Assembly: GCA_046481785.1 (NCBI GenBank)
Contig: JAWOJF010000184.1
Location: forward strand, 1 to 16,446
DNA from: JAWOJF01 sp046481785
Lineage (GTDB): Bacteria > Bacteroidota > Ignavibacteria > Ignavibacteriales > Ignavibacteriaceae
Reading direction: 5' to 3'
Length of the DNA: 16,446 bases
The first letter of the stretch is position 1; every line of letters starts with the position of its first letter. This document shows positions 1-6,755 of this stretch, in pieces. Under the pieces are notes generated by a model, which had not been told where the DNA came from, made no database searches, and worked only from the letters and a program-made list of their open reading frames with translations. Both the position numbers and the translations under genes were made by a program.

Positions 1-61
1 ATTCTAACATGCTCCACAGCGAGTCCGCCACGCGTCGCCGCACGCAAGTTGCAGACGACAT
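1..61 (-). CDS. possible 5' end of a gene running off the left edge
   Basis: An ATG on the minus strand at 61-59 opens a frame that stays open to the window edge (MSSATCVRRRVADSLWSMLE). It lies 6 nt after the stop codon of the membrane-protein fragment at 68-322, as the next gene of an operon might. Only 20 codons are visible and GC-rich DNA has few chance stops, so this is weak. No family can be named. Confidence 0.18.
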   Translation of the reverse strand, partial: MSSATCVRRRVADSLWSMLE

Positions 62-67
62 TGAGAA

Positions 68-322
68 TCATCGATTCGTATAAATGGCGAGAATCTGCGA
101 AATCTGGCGGTGGGCCAAGTTGGCGAACTGCACTCCGGCCATGCCGAGCAGAATGAGGACGGTGACCAGGACACGAAACGCGTCGTACTCGGCCGCATGG
201 TTCGCCTGTGGACTCACGCCCACGATCAGAATGGCGCCGGCCAATGGAATCGTCCCGGCCAGAAGCTGAAAGAGACGTACGCGCGATTCGATCGGCCTCA
301 GCTCCCGCTCGGTTGTCTCCCA
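68..322 (-). CDS. C-terminal fragment of an unidentified membrane protein
   Basis: On the minus strand an open frame without an internal stop runs from base 322 to a TGA at 70-68, giving about 84 residues that begin WETTERELRPIESRVRLFQL. It contains two hydrophobic stretches typical of membrane helices, LLAGTIPLAGAILIVGV and FRVLVTVLILLGMAGVQFA, separated by a short polar loop (SPQANHAAEYD). A short positively charged tail ending IYTNR follows. The frame meets a stop at 331-329 and has no start codon, so the 5' part is missing at the compositional junction. High GC at third positions supports real coding. I do not recognise the family. It is the end of a polytopic protein from a GC-rich organism, judged by hydrophobicity and base use only. 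Confidence 0.45.
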   Translation of the reverse strand, partial: WETTERELRPIESRVRLFQLLAGTIPLAGAILIVGVSPQANHAAEYDAFRVLVTVLILLGMAGVQFANLAHRQISQILAIYTNR

Positions 323-694
323 GGTAATTCAGCAGTATTTTTATCAGCAGGCGGCTATCATCATCATATAGCGCTTAATACCTGGGCAGGAAAAGATGCC
401 CCTGCTCCTCCTCCCGGCCATACAGGTTTATATCATTTTGCAATATTATATCCCACCAGGAAAGAACTTGCCCGGGTTACTAAAAGAATATTTGAACTTA
501 ATTATAAAATTGAAGGTGCATCAGACCATGGTGTTTCTGAATCTGTTTATCTGCGCGATCCGGACGGGAACGGCGTTGAACTTTATTCAGACCGGCCGGA
601 AAGAGACTGGCCTGTTGATTCGGAAGGAAACCTGCTGATGGAAACCAAACACCTTGATATTATTGGTTTGCTTTCTGAACTGGATGGCGAGTAA
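323..694 (+). CDS. VOC-family (CatE/glyoxalase-like) dioxygenase, 5'-truncated
   Basis: The protein from about GNSAVFLSAGGYHHH onward is a clear vicinal-oxygen-chelate (VOC) enzyme of the type annotated as catechol-2,3-dioxygenase or glyoxalase-like. Recognisable blocks are SAGGYHHHIALNTW, GHTGLYHFAILYPTR with a metal-ligand His, ASDHGVSESVYLRDPDGNGVELY with a metal-ligand Glu, the DRPERDWP segment, and the typical C-terminal end LDIIGLLSEL. Single-domain relatives are around 165 residues. Here about 123 remain, and the first part of the fold with the first metal-binding His is absent. In-frame codons continue leftward to an ATG at 110, but that sequence is GC-rich antisense of another gene and has no VOC similarity, so I treat it as a chance extension. 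The substrate is unknown. The true gene is probably intact in the source genome and cut here by a chimeric join. Confidence 0.85.
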   Translation, partial: GNSAVFLSAGGYHHHIALNTWAGKDAPAPPPGHTGLYHFAILYPTRKELARVTKRIFELNYKIEGASDHGVSESVYLRDPDGNGVELYSDRPERDWPVDSEGNLLMETKHLDIIGLLSELDGE

Positions 695-710
695 GATATT
701 CATCTTACTC
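689..710 (+). terminator. hairpin overlapping the VOC stop codon
   Basis: A perfect 9-bp inverted repeat, GAGTAAGAT / ATCTTACTC with a 4-nt loop (ATTC), includes the TAA stop at 692-694. No U-tract follows, so a rho-independent terminator is uncertain. It may instead be a 3' stabilising hairpin. Confidence 0.4.
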
Positions 711-749
711 ATGATCCATTCACATCAGTTCCAAATAATAATTTGTTTC

Positions 750-817
750 GTTCCTGCGGAACTTGAAAATTTTTAAGATTACCTATACCTATAAACATAA
801 AGTCCCTGACGGGACTT
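750..817 (+). repeat. two related short hairpins (REP-like pair)
   Basis: Two hairpins lie in the intergenic region. Copy 1 at 750-764 reads GTTCC-TGC-GGAAC-TT. Copy 2 at 800-817 reads AAGTCCC-TGAC-GGGACTT. Aligned, they are the same element, with a paired T-A to C-G change in the stem and one extra A in the loop. That is a compensatory change expected of a structure under selection or of a dispersed palindromic repeat family. Between them is AT-rich sequence with a tandem ACCTATACCTATA. Neither has a clear U-tract. No other copies are visible in this window. Confidence 0.5.
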
Positions 818-949
818 AAAACAGCTTTACGATATTTATTACACCTTAACATATAGTTGCCTCTTTATGGTATAAGCTTTGGTACTCATGAATTTATTTA
901 TCAATAATAATTTTATTTGGGACAGCATTGGATCCATCAGGAATTTAAA

Positions 950-1672
950 ATGAAAAAACTTTTTACATTGTTATTCTTTGTAATAACAAGTATAAATTTC
1001 TCACACGGACAAATGCAATCAGAAGAATGGGAATTACTGTTTGACGGTAAAACCACAAACGGCTGGCATACATACGGCAAAAGCAGTATCGGCAGTGCAT
1101 GGAAAGCTGAAGATGGTGTTCTGCATCTTGATGCCTCGAATAAATCCGGCTGGCAGGCACAGGATGGCGGTGATATTGTAACCGACAATGAATATGAGAA
1201 CTTTCATCTTAAACTTGAGTGGAAGATCTCCGAAGCGGGAAACAGCGGAATAATTTTTTATGTAAATGAAGATACATCAAAATATCAATATGCATGGCAG
1301 ACCGGTCCGGAAATGCAGGTGCTTGATAATGAACGGCATTCCGATGGTAAAATAAATAAATGCCGGGCAGGAGACCTGTATGATTTAATGTCAATCTCAA
1401 AAGATGTTGTAAAACCTGCAGGCCAATGGAACCTGGCAGAGATCATTTCAGATAACGCCAAGCTGGATTTTTATATTAATGGTGAACATGTTTTAACTAC
1501 CACTTTATGGGACGACAACTGGGAAAAATTAATTAAAAACAGCAAGTTTAAAGACACTACCGGTTTTGGAATTTTCAAAAAAGGAAAAATATCTTTACAG
1601 GACCATGGGAATGATGTTTGGTACAGGAATATTAAGATTAAAAAACTTTCTCCCGGCACTCATCTTCATTAG
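950..1672 (+). CDS. secreted DUF1080 protein (3-keto-disaccharide hydrolase-like)
   Basis: A 240-residue protein with a Sec signal peptide (MKKLFTLLFFVITSINFSHG, residues 1-20). The mature part is a single DUF1080 domain, a concanavalin-like beta sandwich. Visible family blocks are LLFDGKTTNGW (29-39), GDIVTDNEYENFHLKLEW (74-91), NSGIIFYV (98-105), GPEMQVLDNERH (119-130) and the C-terminal ISLQDHGNDVWYRNIKIKKL (214-233). Characterised relatives hydrolyse 3-keto-glucosides, and many others are secreted or periplasmic proteins of unknown substrate; which applies here is inference. I chose the ATG at 950 because it gives a clean signal peptide and has an AGGA about 8 nt upstream. The in-frame TTG at 917 would add eleven polar residues. 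It is preceded by the twin-hairpin region and appears to be a single-gene unit. Confidence 0.88.
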   Translation: MKKLFTLLFFVITSINFSHGQMQSEEWELLFDGKTTNGWHTYGKSSIGSAWKAEDGVLHLDASNKSGWQAQDGGDIVTDNEYENFHLKLEWKISEAGNSGIIFYVNEDTSKYQYAWQTGPEMQVLDNERHSDGKINKCRAGDLYDLMSISKDVVKPAGQWNLAEIISDNAKLDFYINGEHVLTTTLWDDNWEKLIKNSKFKDTTGFGIFKKGKISLQDHGNDVWYRNIKIKKLSPGTHLH

Positions 1673-1694
1673 AACAATGTATGACATTCCGGAA

Positions 1695-1728
1695 TTATCC
1701 ACATCTTATTAACAGCCAGTTATCCACA
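1695..1728 (+). promoter_or_regulatory. pair of perfect DnaA-box sequences
   Basis: TTATCCACA occurs twice in the same orientation, at 1695-1703 and 1720-1728, within a 151-bp intergenic region. This equals the strong consensus DnaA box. The region to the right is AT-rich and carries the promoter of the MarR-GNAT gene. It could be a DnaA-titrating or DnaA-regulated site. An origin is less likely because no dnaA, dnaN or parAB gene is nearby and only two boxes are seen. Confidence 0.5.
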
Positions 1729-1764
1729 TATGTTAAAATAAAAGCGATGAATTTAGTCTGATTC

Positions 1765-1793
1765 TTGACTTATTTAAAATCAATTAATATCTT
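1765..1793 (+). promoter_or_regulatory. predicted promoter of the MarR-GNAT gene
   Basis: TTGACT at 1765-1770 and TATCTT at 1788-1793 are spaced by 17 nt, and the -10 continues as TATCTTTC. The same layout is seen in front of the toxin-antitoxin pair and the lectin gene. Expected transcription start is near 1800, within the palindrome at 1796-1807. Confidence 0.5.
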
Positions 1794-1795
1794 TC

Positions 1796-1807
1796 GTAAG
1801 TACTTAC
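1796..1807. promoter_or_regulatory. palindromic operator candidate
   Basis: GTAAGTACTTAC is a perfect 12-bp palindrome directly downstream of the -10 box and 16 nt before the ATG of a MarR-family regulator. MarR proteins commonly repress their own promoters by binding short palindromes at this position. Autoregulation is inferred, not shown. Confidence 0.45.
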
Positions 1808-1823
1808 ATAATAATTGGAAAAA

Positions 1824-2780
1824 ATGCAGGAAAAAGATCAAATAAAAGAACTTGGGGAAATCGCTCTTGGGAGCAGACTAAAAAGACTTAGCGACAGGTT
1901 TATGGCTGATGCCGGCAAAATTTACCGGATGCAGCATTCAGATTTTGAACCACGCTGGTTTTCCTTCACTCATCTATTATATAATAACGGACCAATGACT
2001 GTACTTGATATTTCTTCTGCTCTAAAATTGTCACATCCGGCGGTAGTCCAGTTTATCAATGAAATGAGCAAAAAAAATCTTATTTCTTCGGAAAAGGATG
2101 AAAATGATAAGAGAAAAAGAATTGTACAGTTAAGTGATAAAGGCAGACAGGTATTTGAATCGATAAAGCCTGCACTTTCTGAGATCGAATCTTCAGTTAA
2201 AGAAATAATATCGGCAACGGGGTATGATATTCTTCATGTTGTTGAATCGCTTGAAAAAGAACTTGATAAAAAAAACCTGTATGAAAGAACTTCTGAGAAA
2301 TTAAAAGACAAATTAATGAAGCAGGTGGAGATAACTGAATTCAAAAAAGAATACAGGGAGTATTTTAAATCATTAAATATTGAGTGGCTTAAAAAATATT
2401 TTACAGTAGAAGATGAAGATGAAAGAAGCCTTTCCAGTCCGGAAGAGGAAATTATAAACAAAGGGGGGATGATATTTTTTGCAAAATATAATGGTGACAT
2501 TGTTGGTACGGGTGCCGCAGTAAAACTTGATAATAAAACATTTGAACTTTCCAAAATGGCAGTAACCGAAAAAGCGCAGGGAAAGCAGATAGGGAAAAAA
2601 CTTGCACTAGTAGTAATCGGTTATGCTATTTCACACGGAGCAAAATCAATAGTGCTTGAAACTTCACGGAAACTTACAGCAGCCGTAAATCTTTATGAAC
2701 GGCTGGGTTTTATTTATGCACCATTAGATAAAAAATCAAAGTACCAGAGAACAAATATAATGATGAGGCTTGAGCTGTAA
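1824..2780 (+). CDS. MarR-family regulator fused to GNAT acetyltransferase
   Basis: A 318-residue two-domain protein. Residues about 15-155 form a MarR winged helix: the HTH segment MTVLDISSALKLSHPAVVQF begins at residue 58, followed by a wing EKDENDKRKRIVQLSDKG at about 90-107. Residues about 165-318 form a GNAT N-acetyltransferase, with the beta4-alpha3 acetyl-CoA loop QGKQIGKKLA at 252-261 and the C-terminal block AAVNLYERLGFIY typical of the fold. Such fusions are a known family, in which the acyl acceptor is usually unknown. The start is the ATG at 1824, with GGA four bases upstream; a TTG nine bases earlier has no ribosome site. The gene has its own promoter, a palindromic operator candidate and a strong terminator, so it is likely monocistronic and possibly self-repressed. 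Domain assignment is secure; ligand and target are unknown. Confidence 0.9.
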   Translation: MQEKDQIKELGEIALGSRLKRLSDRFMADAGKIYRMQHSDFEPRWFSFTHLLYNNGPMTVLDISSALKLSHPAVVQFINEMSKKNLISSEKDENDKRKRIVQLSDKGRQVFESIKPALSEIESSVKEIISATGYDILHVVESLEKELDKKNLYERTSEKLKDKLMKQVEITEFKKEYREYFKSLNIEWLKKYFTVEDEDERSLSSPEEEIINKGGMIFFAKYNGDIVGTGAAVKLDNKTFELSKMAVTEKAQGKQIGKKLALVVIGYAISHGAKSIVLETSRKLTAAVNLYERLGFIYAPLDKKSKYQRTNIMMRLEL

Positions 2781-2846
2781 ATTTATAGAATAGTAAAACG
2801 CATCCTTAATTTTTTACTCTTAAGAATGTTTAGTGTTAACTAACCT

Positions 2847-2882
2847 AAAGATGACATCTTTTTAAAAAGATGTCATCTTTTT
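2847..2882 (+). terminator. 34-bp perfect palindrome, terminator of MarR-GNAT gene
   Basis: The left arm AAAGATGACATCTTTTT (2847-2863) is followed at once by its exact reverse complement (2864-2880) and TT. Folded, the 12-bp GATGACATC-containing stem ends in a run of T on both strands, so it could terminate transcription in either direction. It lies 66 bp after the MarR-GNAT stop and about 150 bp before glycogen phosphorylase. Confidence 0.75.
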
Positions 2883-3032
2883 GGAAAGAATGCATTGCAA
2901 CAACAATTATGAACTGCTTTATAATTTAAAAAGAGTTTTTGTTTAATTTCCGTATTATTTTCTTTATTTTTTCACCTTCACTAAAATATCAAACTATTTT
3001 AGCGACTATACTTTATATAATTGCGGAGATTT

Positions 3033-5507
3033 ATGGGTTTAAAGAACGGATCGGCGTTTTTTACAGACGACGAAAAAATAGAGAGTTATTCAATAGCAAA
3101 TCAGTTCGCTGAACATCTTGAATTTGATCTTGTTAAGGATAAATATACTGCAACTGAGCATGATGCATATTTTGCTTTATCGCTTGCAGTAAGAGACAGA
3201 CTTGTAAGAAGCTGGCTTCGTACTCAAAGGGAATACATAGACAAAGATGTTAAAAGGGTCTATTACCTTTCACTCGAATTTCTTATGGGGCGGCTTTTAG
3301 GTAATACACTTATTAATCTTGGATATTATGATGAATGTTATAAAGTACTGATAAAAGATGGTTATAAGCTTGAAGATATAAAAGACTTTGAGCCCGATAT
3401 GGGGTTGGGCAACGGCGGCCTTGGAAGGCTTGCCGCATGTTTTCTTGATTCTATGGCAACTCTTCAACTGCCTGCTTTTGGATACGGGATAAGGTATGAA
3501 TACGGAATTTTTTCACAGGAAATTGAAAACGGCTACCAGGTTGAAAAACCTGATAACTGGATAAGCTATGGGAATCCCTGGGAGATTGTACGGAGGAACC
3601 TTACCTACCGGATTAAATTTTACGGCAAAGTTTTGCAGGATGAAAAGGATCCATTAAAATATGACTGGGTTGATACCAATGATGTTCTTGCGGTTGCTTA
3701 TGATGTACCTGTTCCGGGATACAAAACCAATAATGTTAACAACCTGAGGTTATGGCAGGCAAAGGCAACAAGTGAATTCAGCTTTGAGGAATTTAACAGC
3801 GGTAACTATGTTGCAGCAGTTGAAAGCAAAAACACTTCCGAAAATATTTCTAAAGTATTATATCCTAATGATACGATTGATAAGGGTAAATATCTCCGCT
3901 TAAGGCAGCAGTACTTCTTTTCATCGGCAACACTGCAGGATATAATAAGAAAGTACAGGATTAATCATCAGACCTTTGACAAGTTTGCTGAAAAAACTGC
4001 TATACAGCTTAACGACACTCATCCTGTAATTGCAATTCCTGAACTAATGAGAATACTTATTGATGAAGAAGGGCTTGACTGGGATAAAGCATGGGATATT
4101 ACTACAAAAACTTTTTCATATACAAACCATACTGTAGTTCCGGAAGCTCTTGAAGAATGGTCGGTTTCAATAGTAGCCAACCTGCTGCCGCGCCATCTGC
4201 AGATTATTTATGAAATAAACCGAAGATTTATTGAATACGTAAGGAAGATATATACTACAGACGAGTCTGTTATTTCAACACTGTCTATTATCAGGGAAGG
4301 CCTTGATACAAAGATAAGGATGTCCAATCTTGCTATAATTGCATGCCATAGTATTAACGGTGTTGCTGAGCTTCATACTGAGATATTAAAGAAGAGGATA
4401 TTCCCCCATTTCTACAAGCTGTTTCCTCATAAATTTAAAAATGTTACAAATGGTATTACTCCGCGCCGGTGGCTTAAAGTATCAAACCCGTTTTTATCCG
4501 GACTTATCACCGAGAGGATCGGTGAAGAATGGATTACGGACCTCTCACACCTTAAGAAGCTTGAGAAGTTTGCAGGCAATCCTGATTTCCAGGAAAACTG
4601 GCGCATAGCAAAATGGCTAAATAAAAAATTGTTAATAAATCATATGGAACGGGAACACAGCATCAAAATAAATCCAGAATCGATGTTTGATGTGCAGGTT
4701 AAACGGTTCCATGAATATAAAAGACAGCTTCTTAATGTGCTTCATGTAATTACATTATTTAACAGGATAAAGGACAACCCGTTAATTGACATTGTTCCGC
4801 GTACAATAATTTTCGGCGGAAAGGCCGCCCCTGCTTATATGATGGCAAAGCTTATAATAAAACTTATTAATTCTGTTGCAGATGTGGTGAATAATGATCC
4901 TGATGTTGGTGATAAAATGAAGGTAGTGTTTATAAAGAACTATTCTGTTTCTCTTGCTGAAAGAATTATCCCGGCAACTGAATTATCGGAACAGATATCA
5001 ACAGCAGGATTTGAAGCATCCGGAACGGGTAATATGAAGTTTGCTTTAAACGGTGCATTAACAATCGGTACGCTTGATGGTGCAAATGTTGAAATGCTTA
5101 ATGAAATCGGAGATGAAAATATATTTATCTTCGGTTTAACTGCTGATGAAGTGGTTGATCTTAAAAAGAGCAAATATGATCCGCTTTATTATTATGACAA
5201 CAACCCAATGCTTAAACGGGTTATTGATATGATAAAAAATAATTACTTTAACCGTAATGAGCCTGGAATATTCCAGCCGATTATTGATGCTCTTTTAAAT
5301 GTTGATTATTACTGCCTCTTTGCTGATTATGATGCGTATATAAAAATGCAGGATGAGGTAAGTGAACTTTATCGTGATAAAGAGGCATGGACGCATAAAT
5401 CAATTTTAAATGTTGCACGTATAGGAAAGTTTTCAAGTGACAGATCAGTGCAGGACTATGCAAACAAGATATGGAAAGTAAAGCCAGTTAAAATTAACGG
5501 GCATTAA
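3033..5507 (+). CDS. glgP: glycogen/maltodextrin phosphorylase
   Basis: An 824-residue protein of the usual length for GT35 alpha-glucan phosphorylases, which release glucose-1-phosphate from glycogen or maltodextrins using pyridoxal phosphate in the cytoplasm. Diagnostic blocks include YYLSLEFLMGRLLGNTLINL, GLGNGGLGRLAACFLDSMAT, QLNDTHPVIAIPELMRIL, KRFHEYKRQLLN and the PLP site EASGTGNMKFALNGALTIG. The PLP-binding lysine in NMK is residue 669. I chose the ATG at 3033 because GGAG lies five bases upstream; an in-frame TTG at 3021 is less likely. No other glycogen gene is adjacent, so it appears to be a stand-alone unit. It lies between the upstream palindromic terminator and a shared hairpin downstream. 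No convincing promoter is visible in the AT-rich 150 bp before it. Confidence 0.97.
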   Translation: MGLKNGSAFFTDDEKIESYSIANQFAEHLEFDLVKDKYTATEHDAYFALSLAVRDRLVRSWLRTQREYIDKDVKRVYYLSLEFLMGRLLGNTLINLGYYDECYKVLIKDGYKLEDIKDFEPDMGLGNGGLGRLAACFLDSMATLQLPAFGYGIRYEYGIFSQEIENGYQVEKPDNWISYGNPWEIVRRNLTYRIKFYGKVLQDEKDPLKYDWVDTNDVLAVAYDVPVPGYKTNNVNNLRLWQAKATSEFSFEEFNSGNYVAAVESKNTSENISKVLYPNDTIDKGKYLRLRQQYFFSSATLQDIIRKYRINHQTFDKFAEKTAIQLNDTHPVIAIPELMRILIDEEGLDWDKAWDITTKTFSYTNHTVVPEALEEWSVSIVANLLPRHLQIIYEINRRFIEYVRKIYTTDESVISTLSIIREGLDTKIRMSNLAIIACHSINGVAELHTEILKKRIFPHFYKLFPHKFKNVTNGITPRRWLKVSNPFLSGLITERIGEEWITDLSHLKKLEKFAGNPDFQENWRIAKWLNKKLLINHMEREHSIKINPESMFDVQVKRFHEYKRQLLNVLHVITLFNRIKDNPLIDIVPRTIIFGGKAAPAYMMAKLIIKLINSVADVVNNDPDVGDKMKVVFIKNYSVSLAERIIPATELSEQISTAGFEASGTGNMKFALNGALTIGTLDGANVEMLNEIGDENIFIFGLTADEVVDLKKSKYDPLYYYDNNPMLKRVIDMIKNNYFNRNEPGIFQPIIDALLNVDYYCLFADYDAYIKMQDEVSELYRDKEAWTHKSILNVARIGKFSSDRSVQDYANKIWKVKPVKINGH

Positions 5508-5551
5508 TAGGGAAGAATCGCACACAGATTAGTAATGTTTAAATAAAATAT

Positions 5552-5591
5552 TACCAGTAGAACAGGCAGGGATGTCTGTTCTACCTGGTTA
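5552..5591. terminator. shared convergent terminator hairpin
   Basis: TACCAGTAGAACAGGCA, a GGGA loop and TGTCTGTTCTACCTGGTTA form a long imperfect stem with one A-C or G-T mismatch position and one bulge. It sits between the convergent glgP and pseudouridine synthase genes and includes the latter's stop codon (5581-5583). The U-tract is weak on both strands, better on the minus strand (ATATTTTATTT). Confidence 0.55.
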
Positions 5592-6156
5592 ATCCTTCAA
5601 CTTCATTCCTGCTCAACTCTCTGGCAGAACCAATAGCCAGATCACCCAACAAAATATTTTTAATCCTTACTCTAATTAATCTTAATGTGGGATAACCAAT
5701 CTTTGCGGTCATTTTTCTAACCTGACGGTTCCTGCCTTCAATAAGTGTAAGGCTTATCCATGAATCAGGAATGGATTTTCTTTCTCTTACCGGGGGTACT
5801 CTTGGAGGAAAATGGGGCGGATCAATTCTTTTTACTTTTGCAGGTAATGTTTTTTTCTTTTCAATTTCAACGCCTTCTCTTAATTGCTGCAGTGCTTCAT
5901 CTGCGGGTATTCCTTCAACCTGAACGTAATATTCCCGCTCATGCTGGTTTTTTGGATTAAGCAGGTGATCCGTCAGTTTTTTGTCATTTGTAATTATAAG
6001 AAGCCCCTCACTGTCCATATCAAGTCTGCCGACGGGGTAAACATCTTTAGGAAATTTGTAAAGATCGGATAATGTATTTCTCCCCTCCTTATCCATAAAC
6101 TGAGAAAGCACACCGTAAGGTTTGTTAACAATATAGTATTTTTGGATAACAGGCAT
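5581..6156 (-). CDS. rluE: RsuA/RluE-family rRNA pseudouridine synthase
   Basis: A 191-residue enzyme of the RsuA/RluE branch, which isomerises uridine in rRNA. It starts directly with the catalytic domain (MPVIQKYYIVNKPYGVLSQF) and lacks the S4 RNA-binding domain present in RsuA and RluB; RluE, which modifies 23S rRNA, is likewise S4-less. The catalytic motif VGRLDMDSEGLLI is at 42-54 with Asp46. Other family blocks are REYYVQVEG, the LIEGRNRQVRKM segment and LRLIRVRIKNI. I set the start at the ATG at 6156; a 13-residue extension to 6195 (MFGICFLLFGILI) lies inside an intergenic repeat and has no family match. Subfamily assignment to RluE is by architecture, and the exact target uridine is not proven. 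Confidence 0.9.
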   Translation of the reverse strand: MPVIQKYYIVNKPYGVLSQFMDKEGRNTLSDLYKFPKDVYPVGRLDMDSEGLLIITNDKKLTDHLLNPKNQHEREYYVQVEGIPADEALQQLREGVEIEKKKTLPAKVKRIDPPHFPPRVPPVRERKSIPDSWISLTLIEGRNRQVRKMTAKIGYPTLRLIRVRIKNILLGDLAIGSARELSRNEVEGLTR

Positions 6157-6161
6157 TATTA

Positions 6162-6385
6162 AAATTCCAAATAACAAAAAACAAATCCCAAACAAATATC
6201 AAACTACAATAACCAAATATCAAGAAAGGAGTATAGTTAAATTCCAAAGGACAAAAAAAATCCCAAATAAATATTAAACTGCAATAACCAAGTATCAAAA
6301 AAAGAAGTAATATGAAATTATTTAGGTTGAATTTTGGAATTTATTTGATATTTGTTTGGTATTTGATATTTGGTAATTGGATTTT
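6162..6385. repeat. intergenic inverted/tandem repeat element, copy 1
   Basis: This AT-rich element is built from recurring words (AAATTCC, CCAAACAAATATCAAA, CAATAACCAA). Unit A (6162-6223) and unit B (6239-6299) are direct repeats: both begin AAATTCCAAA and carry AATCCCAAA, AATAT and CAATAACCAA in the same order, with a few substitutions and a two-base gap. A third unit (about 6332-6385) is inverted (TTTTGGAATTTATTTGATAT onward). The outer ends are also near-complementary (ATTAAAATTCC against ATTTAATAAAATCC). It occupies most of the gap between the pseudouridine synthase start and the small orphan gene, and it overlaps the synthase leader. No transposase is present. The same family recurs at 6756-6902. 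Confidence 0.7.
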
Positions 6386-6524
6386 ATTAAATGGGTCGTG
6401 AACTTTTTTATTCCATAACCGTCTGAAGTAGCATGGATATGGTGTACATCTTTTAAATAGTGGTAAAGTTTATTTATTTTGGAGTTAAAATAACAGATAA
6501 ATGAATAAAATATGAGGTGATTTT

Positions 6525-6752
6525 ATGTCTTTCAGAGATCAGAAAAAATATCTTGAAACTCTAAAAAAGTACGAGAAACAATTTGAACGTGAGGAAGCAG
6601 AAGAATACAAAATGTTTCTTAAACGTCAGAAGGATGATGAGGATTTTGATACTCTTTCAATGAAAAAACTAAAAGAAATGTATGATAAGTATAATGTTTC
6701 CACAGATGCTTCAAAATATGATAAATATTTCAAGAAAAAAGAAGAAGAGTAG
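6525..6752 (+). CDS. small highly charged helical protein, function unknown
   Basis: A 75-residue protein that is almost entirely Lys, Glu, Asp and aromatic residues (starts MSFRDQKKYLETLKKYEKQF, ends KYDKYFKKKEEE). It has no Pro, Gly or Cys, suggesting one or two long alpha helices, possibly a coiled coil, with a break near DDEDFDTLS. It has no signal peptide or membrane segment. A good ribosome site (GAGGTGA) lies seven bases before the ATG at 6525, which supports real translation. I do not recognise a family. It sits alone between two copies of the intergenic repeat family and upstream of the GT117 gene on the same strand, about 300 bp away. Confidence 0.7.
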   Translation: MSFRDQKKYLETLKKYEKQFEREEAEEYKMFLKRQKDDEDFDTLSMKKLKEMYDKYNVSTDASKYDKYFKKKEEE

Positions 6753-6755
6753 TAT

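Larger units (their letters stand above)
1..322. other. GC-rich foreign-looking block at left edge
   Basis: This segment differs abruptly in composition from everything to its right. For example, bases 121-180 hold 37 G or C in 60, while 2101-2160 hold 17 in 60. Its coding signal runs leftward on the minus strand, and the reading frame is cut at about base 322-331, exactly where an AT-rich VOC gene begins without its N-terminus. Both genes being broken at the same point indicates a join between unrelated DNAs. An assembly chimera is the simplest explanation. A real insertion or rearrangement cannot be excluded from sequence alone. Confidence 0.7.

Noticed and set aside
110..322. In-frame N-terminal extension of the VOC gene back to an ATG at 110
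   Set aside because: The extension is antisense to a better GC-rich coding frame, shows no VOC similarity and has different base composition, so it is a chance open frame across the junction.
1695..1823. Chromosomal replication origin
   Set aside because: Only two DnaA boxes are present and no dnaA, dnaN, gyrB or partition gene lies nearby. It is kept as a regulatory or titration site candidate only.
3016..3021. TATAAT just upstream of glgP as a -10 box
   Set aside because: It lies 12 nt before the ATG and overlaps the ribosome-site area, with no matching -35.
6157..6195. 13-residue N-terminal extension of the pseudouridine synthase (MFGICFLLFGILI)
   Set aside because: It falls in the intergenic repeat, and family members begin at MPVIQKYYIVNKPYG.
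6162..6385. CRISPR array
   Set aside because: The repeats are long, degenerate, partly inverted and have no unique spacers of constant size; no cas gene is present.
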